Shown piece by piece: positions 8,354 through 15,061 of a DNA stretch of 18,344 bases (positions within the stretch are counted from its first letter, which is position 1; every line of letters begins with the position of its first letter). The DNA comes from Acidobacteriaceae bacterium. Its GTDB lineage: Bacteria; Acidobacteriota; Terriglobia; Terriglobales; Acidobacteriaceae. The stretch is from positions 1 through 18,344 of the forward strand of contig JASHYS010000443.1 in assembly GCA_030042915.1 (NCBI GenBank). The letters are read 5' to 3'. The notes beneath the pieces were generated by a model. It was given only the letters and a program-made list of their open reading frames with translations, had not been told where the DNA came from and ran no database searches. A program made the position numbers and the translations under genes.

Positions 8354-9055
8354 ATGCGCCAGAAAGCGTTCTCCTTTTGTCTCATCGCGGCCTCAATGAT
8401 GCCGGCAACAGCGTTTTCTCAGTCATTCTTGAGCCAATATAAGGGCCTGCCTTATCACGATAGCCGCTATGAAGGCGGTCCGCAAAAAATCCCGGGGCAG
8501 GTGTTGTGCGCTTACTACGATCTGGGCGGCGAAGGCGTGGCGTATCACGATAGCGATCCGCAGAATCATGGCAGCGGAGAGTTGAATCCGGTCGACGGCA
8601 CCTACCTCAATGAGTTTCGAATGCACGAGGGAGTCGACACGTCCTACACGAAGTTCGACCGCAAGCCGACCACGATTGACGACAACCCCTTCGACAAGGT
8701 GGTTCCTCCTCGCGACATGCTCTATGTTGGCTGGACCGAGCCCGGTGAGTGGTTCAACATCACCGTCGACGTCGCGCGCGCGGGCGCCTACGCTGCCGAT
8801 CTTCTTTACACTTCCAATCGCGGGGGAACCATATCAATCGATGTGAACGGGAAAGACGCTACAGGTCGTCTCCAGATCGCATCCACCTTCGATCCCGCAG
8901 ATCCGGTGGCATGGCGGCAATGGCACCACTGGAATCTGGCCCCTCAGCTTTTCAAGGTTCGTCTCAGCAAAGGAAAGAATGTTCTTACCGTACATATATT
9001 GACCAACGGCAATATGAATTTCGCCTATTTCGACTTTAAGCAGATCCGTTGGTGA
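8354..9055 (+). CDS. Secreted CBM6-like carbohydrate-binding protein without catalytic domain (233 aa)
   Basis: It begins 22 bases after the DUF362 gene with only a weak GAGAG before the ATG, consistent with co-transcription. Residues 1-22 form a signal peptide (cleavage near AFS-Q). From about residue 46 to the end the pattern IPGQVLCAYYDLGGEGVAYHDSD ... VGWTEPGEWFNITVDVARAG ... ISIDVNG ... KGKNVLTVHI is that of the CBM6/CBM35 beta-sandwich found attached to many glycoside hydrolases. The usual AED (Glu of the structural calcium site) near the start of such modules is CAY here, so that site may be altered. No catalytic domain is attached, so it probably binds a polysaccharide or oligosaccharide in the periplasm or at the cell surface. 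Last gene of the plus-strand block; it faces GH30. Confidence 0.78.
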   Translation: MRQKAFSFCLIAASMMPATAFSQSFLSQYKGLPYHDSRYEGGPQKIPGQVLCAYYDLGGEGVAYHDSDPQNHGSGELNPVDGTYLNEFRMHEGVDTSYTKFDRKPTTIDDNPFDKVVPPRDMLYVGWTEPGEWFNITVDVARAGAYAADLLYTSNRGGTISIDVNGKDATGRLQIASTFDPADPVAWRQWHHWNLAPQLFKVRLSKGKNVLTVHILTNGNMNFAYFDFKQIRW

Positions 9056-9060
9056 AATCG

Positions 9061-9104
9061 AGGTTGCCGGGCAGCCTGGGCTCTCGCCCTCTCTTCGGCA
9101 ACCT
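9061..9104. terminator. Possible bidirectional hairpin between convergent genes
   Basis: AGGTTGCCG (9061-9069) pairs perfectly with CGGCAACCT (9096-9104); the 26-base interior can form a smaller GGGC/GCCC hairpin. It sits 6 bases after the CBM6-like stop and 48 bases from the end of the convergent GH30 gene, a natural place for shared termination. There is no strong T run on either side. Confidence 0.45.
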
Positions 9105-9151
9105 GCCAGACTGATCGAATCGGTGCAAGCCGAGATGGAGCAAAAAGCGCA

Positions 9152-10573
9152 TTAACTCCACTGGAGCGTCACCACCGAATCGCGCGGCAACTCGACATGA
9201 ATGCGCTTTCCTTCGAACTGACAATCGACACCACGGTGGTCGCCCTGGTTAGTGAGGACCAGCGCAAACCTGCCATCCAGGTTGGCAAACGCCGCGTGCT
9301 CCACGCCGGGTAGATGCGCTTTGCTCGCGATTACCCGCGCCCCGCGGCGCACAACCTTCGCGTAGTGGGCGAAGCCCCAGTACTGGCCGGAGCGCGTCAG
9401 TTTCCATGTTTTCGAATCGAGCGTCACCACCCCGCCGCATTTGAACGGGCTGATGCTGGGGCCACCCTTCTCATCGAGAACAAGGTTCCATGCCACTACG
9501 CACCGTGCCCAGTTCTTCAAGACCCCAGCAAATTCGCTCGACCATTTCGCCCAGCCGGTAACGTAGTCCGGATCGGTGATAAACGGCCCGCCTTCGGTCC
9601 AATAGGCATTCTTGCCGGGAAAAGCATCGTGCACTTTGGTCATGGCCTCAGGCTCGCCGCCATAGGCGTGCCACGCTACTCCGTCCACGAATTGATAGAC
9701 GCCCGGATCGCTCAGTTCATCCATTGCCCGTCCCCACAAATCGTAGTTGTGGTCGAGCAGCCAGATCTTTGAGCTTAACGAGGCATCGCGTAGTGCGGGC
9801 CCGAGGAATTCCTTGATGAAGTCGATCTCATATTCCTGCCCCCAAAGACATGCGGGCATGCGGCCGTCCTGGTCTGTGTCCACTTCGTTTTGAACGGTTA
9901 CGGCCCCAATGTCAATGCCCTCTGACCTGTAAGCCTCTATGAATTTCACGAAGTATTGCGCGTAGGAATGAAAATACTCCTTCTTCATCGAGCCGCCCAG
10001 CAGCGACCCGCCCGTCTTCATCCATCCCGGCGGGCTCCACGGCGTGGCAAAGAAGAAAAGCTCGCGATTCGCTTTGAGTGCTTCTCGGAGCATGGGCAAT
10101 ATATATGCCCGGTCGTGCGCGATGCTGAAACCCTTGAGCTCCGGATCGGCCACTGCGGAATCGTCAAAGCTGTATGCCGAGCACGAATAGTCGCTCGACC
10201 CGATGCAGGTTCGCGACACCGAAAGGCCCAGGCCGCCTGCCCCAAAGAATTCCTCCAGCAATTGCCTCCGTTGCTCCGGCTCCATTCGGCTCAACAGATA
10301 GCAGGACGCGTCCGTAAGTGCCCCGCCGAATCCCAGAATGCTTTGAAAGCACCGTGAGCGATCCACTTCCACGACCGCCGCTCCGGGGCGCGATGCTTCA
10401 ACCCACGGCTGCACTTCAAACTCCTTGAACCGATCGGCCCCCGCAGTGATCCAACCCCGTACTCCGCTTGAAACAAAGGATTGTCCAAAACCTGCCAGGC
10501 CGCGGCCGCCTATGACCAGCCCGGCCTCGGTTGCAGCCTGCCGCAAGAAGATTCGCCGCGAAATCGTATTCAT
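9152..10573 (-). CDS. Glycoside hydrolase family 30, Tat-like signal (473 aa)
   Basis: The start is ATG at 10573 with AGGAAG five bases upstream. The N-terminus MNTISRRIFLRQAATEAGLV carries SRRIFLR, a twin-arginine-like signal. The chain is a typical GH30 TIM barrel plus side beta-domain: FGGALTDAS (82-90), FATPWSPPGWMKT (175-187), TVQNEV with likely acid/base Glu230, WHAYGGEP (301-308) and YWTEGG with likely nucleophile Glu327, then NWARCVVAWNLVLDEKGGP. The loop sequence is closest to the glucosylceramidase / endo-beta-1,6-glucanase-like part of the family rather than the glucuronoxylanase group, but subfamily cannot be fixed by eye. Position after the acid/base Glu is Val, where most members have Pro. 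It is convergent with the exported-enzyme block and has its own operator-like site. Confidence 0.9.
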   Translation of the reverse strand: MNTISRRIFLRQAATEAGLVIGGRGLAGFGQSFVSSGVRGWITAGADRFKEFEVQPWVEASRPGAAVVEVDRSRCFQSILGFGGALTDASCYLLSRMEPEQRRQLLEEFFGAGGLGLSVSRTCIGSSDYSCSAYSFDDSAVADPELKGFSIAHDRAYILPMLREALKANRELFFFATPWSPPGWMKTGGSLLGGSMKKEYFHSYAQYFVKFIEAYRSEGIDIGAVTVQNEVDTDQDGRMPACLWGQEYEIDFIKEFLGPALRDASLSSKIWLLDHNYDLWGRAMDELSDPGVYQFVDGVAWHAYGGEPEAMTKVHDAFPGKNAYWTEGGPFITDPDYVTGWAKWSSEFAGVLKNWARCVVAWNLVLDEKGGPSISPFKCGGVVTLDSKTWKLTRSGQYWGFAHYAKVVRRGARVIASKAHLPGVEHAAFANLDGRFALVLTNQGDHRGVDCQFEGKRIHVELPRDSVVTLQWS

Positions 10574-10719
10574 GACTTGCTTCCTACACCGCCCGGTCGC
10601 CTCAGACGTTGCCGCTGACCGGACAAGCAGAGCTTCTCGCCCGAATCAAACAGCACGAAGGCGCCGAGCATGCCTGCCAAATCGTTTGAGTGCGATTTTC
10701 AACGCCTCAAGTTACTACA

Positions 10720-10736
10720 AGACAAACCGATTGTCT
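10720..10736 (-). promoter_or_regulatory. Operator-like palindrome, site 2 (GH30)
   Basis: AGACAA-ACCGA-TTGTCT is a perfect 6-base inverted repeat around a 5-base centre. Read in the direction of GH30 it continues as ACAATCGGTTTGTCTTGTAG, sharing TTGTCTTGTA with site 1 at 1981-1999. It lies at about +3 to +19 from the predicted GH30 transcription start, a standard repressor position. A weaker relative, CAAA-TCG-TTTG, lies 45 bases further downstream at 10678-10688. Confidence 0.65.
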
Positions 10737-10744
10737 AGTCAAAA

Positions 10745-10753
10745 ATCATAGCA
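10745..10753 (-). promoter_or_regulatory. Candidate extended -10 promoter of GH30
   Basis: On the minus strand TGC is followed by TATGAT (10750-10745), an extended -10 element with 5 of 6 matches to TATAAT. No clear -35 is present, which extended -10 promoters tolerate. The start would fall near 10738, next to the operator-like repeat, leaving a leader of about 165 bases. Confidence 0.45.
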
Positions 10754-11108
10754 CAGATGAAATTGAACCCTCTTCTTATCGCTCGCTTCCCGACATTTTT
10801 ATGGCCTCGTTCTGGCTATGCTCCTGTAATGCTTTGCTCCTCCCTTTGGTCGAAAACGGCCTCCGCCAACGGATCAGGATCGGCTCAGTCGACCCAGTGA
10901 ATCTACAGAAATCCGTAGCAGCGTGGCATCCCCATGTGCCAGACTGGATCTCAATTTCCTGGGCCGAGCGCAAGCCATAAAACGGCACATAGTCGCGCAC
11001 TCTATCCCTTGGGACAAACGTTCGTCTAATTGTGCAACATCAAGATCAGTAAGGCCTTGCGCCAAGTTGGCCAGTCTTTCCGAGCGGCCACGGAGGAAGA
11101 TTTTATCT

Positions 11109-11156
11109 ATTTACTTAACAGATAACCTCCCCACAATCAATTACCAATAAGTAAAT
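11109..11156. repeat. Perfect 9-base inverted repeat, AT-rich
   Basis: ATTTACTTA (11109-11117) and TAAGTAAAT (11148-11156) are exact reverse complements separated by 30 bases. A second repeat, TTATCT (11103-11108) with AGATAA (11120-11125), overlaps the left arm. The patch is markedly AT-rich in a GC-rich region and ends 61 bases upstream of the receptor's -35 box, where an activator could bind. Confidence 0.45.
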
Positions 11157-11217
11157 GACGGGAATGGCGAAAGTCTCGCTACCCCGAAAGAGGAGCGCGG
11201 ACGATCGAGAAAAGTGC

Positions 11218-11247
11218 TTGACAGTCTCTCTTGCCCTATGGTCTAAT
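11218..11247 (+). promoter_or_regulatory. Near-consensus sigma70-type promoter of the TonB-dependent receptor
   Basis: TTGACA (11218-11223, perfect) is followed by an 18-base spacer and TCTAAT (11242-11247, 5 of 6). The predicted start is near 11254, giving a leader of about 186 bases that contains operator-like site 3. Confidence 0.65.
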
Positions 11248-11283
11248 CGCCGCGCACATGAAAAGTCCAGCGAAGTGGCAGTG

Positions 11284-11300
11284 AAACAAGCGTTTGTCTT
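11284..11300 (+). promoter_or_regulatory. Operator-like palindrome, site 3 (receptor)
   Basis: AAACAAGCGTTTGTCTT has the core ACAA-GCGT-TTGT (11286-11297), an imperfect palindrome centred on CG like site 1, with the same TTGTCTT extension. Its core begins exactly 68 bases after the first base of the -35 box, the same distance as at site 1. Confidence 0.62.
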
Positions 11301-11439
11301 AAAGGCTTTCGCATTTTTCGCTGGAAATCATGTGTATCCGGCAATGCAGCGGCGAGCTTCAGATCCAACGACGTTGGGGCTGGAGCAAAGACAGGTGGGC
11401 TGGGATCTCAGCCATAGCGAGTGATTCAGGAGGCAGTCA

Positions 11440-14400
11440 ATGACAAAGGGCAGTTTGATGAGGAATGCCTGGCTAGGAATTCTCTCTCTCCTTCTGCTTT
11501 TGATCGGCGCAGGAGTATGTCAGGCACAGAACACAAACTCAGGCGACATTCGAGGTACCGCGACCGACACCACAGGGGCAGTCGTTCCTGGCGTGAAAGT
11601 GGCTGTAACCGATATCGACAAAGGAGTGACGCGCAACTACGAGACAGACGGCGCTGGCCTATACGATACGGGCGCCATTCCTGAGGACAGCTACAAGCTG
11701 GTCTTCACGAAAGACGGTTTTGAAACCTACGCGCGCGGCCCTGTCACCGTCACCCTTGGAATTGAGACCGTGAATGCGGTGATGAAAGTCGGCCAGGTTT
11801 CGACGCAAGTGACGGTTACCACCGACATTCCATCGCTGAATACAGAGAGCGGGGCTCTGGAACCAACCCTTGAGGCCGACGTGATGGACGAGCTGCCGCA
11901 GGTAGGCAGCGGGAACGGCGGCGGAGCCGACTGGGAGAACTTCGTGGTGCTGATGCCCGGCGCGGCCGGCACTCCGGAGAACGCCAACAACCCCATCAAT
12001 CCTGGCACAGTGTCCTCGATCAACGGCAATCTGCCCTTTTCGAGCGTGCTGCAGGACGGCGCCACCACGACTCTGCCGATGAGCCAGAACTCCGACGTCA
12101 CTATTTTTGAGACTACGGCAGAAGTCAAAGTAAGCGCGACGGCGTTTTCGGCGCAGTATGGCGTAGGCGACATCGTCTACAACCAGATCACCAAGAGCGG
12201 CACCGACAAGTTCCACGGCGAGGCATACGAATACAACCAGAACGACTTCTTCGATGCCGCGACCTATGCGTTCGGCACGGGAAGCGTGCCGAGAGTCCGC
12301 TTCAACAACTTCGGCGGAAACATCGGCGGGCCGGTTTTGCCCAGGCACATCTTCCACAAGTCGTTCTTCTTCTTTGATTACGACCGGACGGTCAACAACA
12401 GCACCGGCTCCGTGAATCTCGAATCACTGCCCAGCACCGCCGAAATGGGCGGCGATTTCACTCAGTCGGGACTGGCCACTATCTACGATCCGACCACGCA
12501 AACCATCGTCACCTCGGGCAATTGCACATACACCGGGGCGGAGTTTCCGGAAGGCACATACTCCACGCCCGCTCCTTGCGTCCAGCGCAAGAGCTTCATT
12601 TCCGAATATGGCAGCAACAAGATCCCGTCAACCATGATCAACCCGGCTGCGCTGGCAATCCAGAAGGCGGAGCTGGCCTCGACTGGTTACCCGGCGAATG
12701 TGGCTAGCTACGCTATAAACAACTTCTCCATCCTCAGCCCGCCGAGCGCCGACCCCTTTATCAAGTGGTTCGGTCGTTGGGACACCGATCTGACGTCCAA
12801 CAATCGGCTTACCTTAACGGAAACGGAAAGCGACAACCCGGCAAAATACCTGAACCCGTTCTGCCCATTCGGCTGCCAGAACGGCGACGTGAGCCGCGAC
12901 AACGCCGCGGTCTCTGATGTGTGGACCGTCAGCTCTCACGTTATCAACGAGGCGCGCCTGGGCTTTACCGATCAGTTGAACTTCTTCACGCCTTACACCC
13001 TCAACGGCGGATGGGAGTCAAAACTGAGCATGCCGTTGCTCGAAGCTGACATCTTCCCGAACATCAGCATCTCCAATAACTATTACAGCCCCGGAAGCGC
13101 ATCGAACTCGGTGTACAAGGAGATGGTCTTCGACCCGTCCGATGTGGTGACCTTGATCAAGGGACGGCACATACTCCACTTCGGCGGCGAGTTCCTCATC
13201 AACCGAGCCGACTCCACGGCGTGGGGAAACATTAACTCGGGCAGCTTCAACTTTGCTGGCTATTACACCTCGGCCGGCGGCAACCCGACCAGCTCCTACG
13301 ACGGCATCTCCTACGCAGACTTCCTGCTCGGCGACTCGCAAAGCTGGAGCGCGGGAGTGACGCCTGAATTCGGCGGACGCTGGAAGACTCCGCAACTTTT
13401 CGTTCAAGATGACTTCAAGATGCGGCCAAATCTCACCGTGAACCTTGGCGTACGCTGGGAGGCTGAGACCGGCTGGCGCGAAGTGAAGGGCAACGAGGCA
13501 GTTTGGGACCCCTCAGTGCAGAACTTCAACGTCTCCAGCCAGACCATCAACGGCGTTGCCCCCGGCACGCCGGTTCTGGGCGGCATTTGGTACGGCTTCA
13601 TTGGACAAAATGGCCGCACCAGCCTGCAGGCGCCCAAATACAACATCGTCCTTCCGCGCGTGGGCTTCAGTTGGCAGATGTTCCCGAACACCGTTATCCG
13701 CGGCGGCATTGGCATCTACGCGTCCACGTGGAGCGAAGACACCTACGGCGCCGGCATGGGCAACGCTTTTGGCAGCCACGGCAATTATGGCGATACTACC
13801 AACGGCATTTGCCCGGTGACCCAGCTTAACGGCACTGGAGTCGCCCCGGATACCACCAATGCTGGCTGCGGAGTCGGAGCTTACAACGCCAGCAGCATCA
13901 ACTCGCAATACCTCAGCTCTCCGACTACCCCGTGGGCCTCGAACAACTCAGGTGTGTCCTACAACGAGTACCACACGCCTGCGCCTACCAACTACCAATG
14001 GAACCTAACGGTAGAGCGGGAGTTCTTGAGGGAATTCACGGGATCGGTTGGCTACGTGGGCAATCACGGAGACAAGCTGAACTTCCCGGTCGACATCAAC
14101 CAGATTCCTGTGAGCGAACTCGGCCCCAACGATATCGTAGACGAGCCCTACCCGCTCTTCCAGGGAATTAACGGCAGCACCAACAACGCCATTTCCAACT
14201 ACCACGCATTGCAGGCTGTGCTCACCAAGCGTATGAGTTACGGGCTGCAGTTCAGCACCAACTACGTGTGGTCCCACTTCCTCGACGATCTGGATTCTTC
14301 GGGCTGGGGAAGCCGCGAAGGCTGGCAGAACTACCAGAACGCTTTTGTGCCATCACAGAACTACAGCCAATCGAACTTCGACATTCGGCAAGCGTTCAAA

Positions 14401-14970
14401 GGCGAGGTTATCTACCAGTTGCCGTTCGGCAAGGGCAGGCAGTTCATGAACACCAACCTGATCGCGGACGAAGTGCTCGGCGGCTGGGAGGTGGCATCCA
14501 CCTTTATGGCGCAGAGCGGTAACCCGGTCGGAATCACGACAGGATGGGTGAACAGTTCAAATAACCAGTCGGGGAGCTACACGCAATATGCCAACCTGGT
14601 CGGTAACTACAAGTCGACCGATACCGGCCCGAATGCTTCTCGCGGTGGCCACTACCACAGCCTGGCGGAATGGTACAACCTCGACGCCTTTGCCGTTCCG
14701 GCAAACTACACCTACGGTGACTTCCGGAGAAACATCGTTACGGGTCCGGATCTGACCGATGTCAACTTCCAGGCCGGCAAGAGCTTCGATCTCTGGCCGG
14801 AGCGGAACGTGAAATTCCAGATTCGCGGCAGCGCGACCAACATCCTCAACCACCCCAGCTTCGCGCAACCCGGCGGCAACGTCATCGGAGCGGGAGCGGG
14901 CCAAGCCGTAGTCAGCGGCACGACTGTCAGCGGCAGAACCTGGGAAATGTACGGGCGTCTGTCGTTCTAA
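11440..14970 (+). CDS. TonB-dependent receptor, Oar-like with carboxypeptidase-regulatory-like domain (1176 aa)
   Basis: ATG at 11440 follows AGGAGG by 6 bases; an internal ATG at 11458 is the alternative. Residues 1-29 are a signal peptide (core LGILSLLLLLIGAGV, cleavage near QA-Q). Residues about 34-118 form a CarboxypepD_reg-like domain (IRGTATDTTGAVVPGVKVAV ... YKLVFTKDGFETY). A plug-like region follows (about 150-260, including INGNLPFSSVLQDGATT and VYNQITKSGTDKFHGEAYEY), then a long beta-barrel with repeated receptor phrases such as FGGNIGGPV, QLFVQDDFKMRPNLTVNLGVRWE and NYQWNLTVEREF. The chain ends in Phe, as outer-membrane barrels usually do. Length is usual for acidobacterial Oar-like receptors. 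It probably imports oligosaccharides across the outer membrane using TonB energy; the ligand cannot be read from sequence. It has its own promoter, operator-like site and terminator. Confidence 0.9.
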   Translation: MTKGSLMRNAWLGILSLLLLLIGAGVCQAQNTNSGDIRGTATDTTGAVVPGVKVAVTDIDKGVTRNYETDGAGLYDTGAIPEDSYKLVFTKDGFETYARGPVTVTLGIETVNAVMKVGQVSTQVTVTTDIPSLNTESGALEPTLEADVMDELPQVGSGNGGGADWENFVVLMPGAAGTPENANNPINPGTVSSINGNLPFSSVLQDGATTTLPMSQNSDVTIFETTAEVKVSATAFSAQYGVGDIVYNQITKSGTDKFHGEAYEYNQNDFFDAATYAFGTGSVPRVRFNNFGGNIGGPVLPRHIFHKSFFFFDYDRTVNNSTGSVNLESLPSTAEMGGDFTQSGLATIYDPTTQTIVTSGNCTYTGAEFPEGTYSTPAPCVQRKSFISEYGSNKIPSTMINPAALAIQKAELASTGYPANVASYAINNFSILSPPSADPFIKWFGRWDTDLTSNNRLTLTETESDNPAKYLNPFCPFGCQNGDVSRDNAAVSDVWTVSSHVINEARLGFTDQLNFFTPYTLNGGWESKLSMPLLEADIFPNISISNNYYSPGSASNSVYKEMVFDPSDVVTLIKGRHILHFGGEFLINRADSTAWGNINSGSFNFAGYYTSAGGNPTSSYDGISYADFLLGDSQSWSAGVTPEFGGRWKTPQLFVQDDFKMRPNLTVNLGVRWEAETGWREVKGNEAVWDPSVQNFNVSSQTINGVAPGTPVLGGIWYGFIGQNGRTSLQAPKYNIVLPRVGFSWQMFPNTVIRGGIGIYASTWSEDTYGAGMGNAFGSHGNYGDTTNGICPVTQLNGTGVAPDTTNAGCGVGAYNASSINSQYLSSPTTPWASNNSGVSYNEYHTPAPTNYQWNLTVEREFLREFTGSVGYVGNHGDKLNFPVDINQIPVSELGPNDIVDEPYPLFQGINGSTNNAISNYHALQAVLTKRMSYGLQFSTNYVWSHFLDDLDSSGWGSREGWQNYQNAFVPSQNYSQSNFDIRQAFKGEVIYQLPFGKGRQFMNTNLIADEVLGGWEVASTFMAQSGNPVGITTGWVNSSNNQSGSYTQYANLVGNYKSTDTGPNASRGGHYHSLAEWYNLDAFAVPANYTYGDFRRNIVTGPDLTDVNFQAGKSFDLWPERNVKFQIRGSATNILNHPSFAQPGGNVIGAGAGQAVVSGTTVSGRTWEMYGRLSF

Positions 14971-14994
14971 GCTCGGCGCCAATTTAACCCGGAG

Positions 14995-15024
14995 AGGACG
15001 GCGGATTCTCGCCGTCCTTTTCAT
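14995..15024 (+). terminator. Intrinsic terminator after the receptor
   Basis: GGACGGCG (14996-15003) and CGCCGTCC (15010-15017) form a perfect 8-base GC-rich stem with a 6-base loop, followed by TTTTCATTT. An A-T pair (14995/15018) extends the stem. It lies 25 bases after the receptor stop and separates the receptor from the TPR gene. Confidence 0.85.
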
Positions 15025-15043
15025 TTCCGGGCACAGCTCGTAT

Positions 15044-15052
15044 TGGTATGAT
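15044..15052 (+). promoter_or_regulatory. Candidate extended -10 promoter of the TPR gene
   Basis: TGG followed by TATGAT (15047-15052) is an extended -10 element placed just after the receptor terminator. The start would fall near 15059, only about three bases before the ATG, so the transcript would be almost leaderless and lose the GAGGGAG ribosome-binding site at 15053-15059. This conflict keeps confidence low. Confidence 0.3.
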
Positions 15053-15061
15053 GAGGGAGTC

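Larger units (their letters stand above)
10574..11439. other. 866-base divergent regulatory region between GH30 and the receptor
   Basis: I find no convincing gene here. Short open frames exist (for example 11155-11424, plus) but they lack a ribosome-binding site and protein signatures and overlap the promoter and operator of the receptor. The region holds, from left to right, a weak CAAA-TCG-TTTG repeat (10678-10688), operator-like site 10720-10736, a minus-strand extended -10 (10745-10753), a perfect 9-base inverted repeat (11109-11156), a near-consensus promoter (11218-11247) and operator-like site 11284-11300. The rest (about 10760-11100) shows nothing I can name. Confidence 0.6.

Noticed and set aside
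11155..11424. Plus-strand open frame of 89 codons upstream of the receptor
   Set aside because: It spans the candidate promoter and operator of the receptor, lacks a ribosome-binding site and has no signature.
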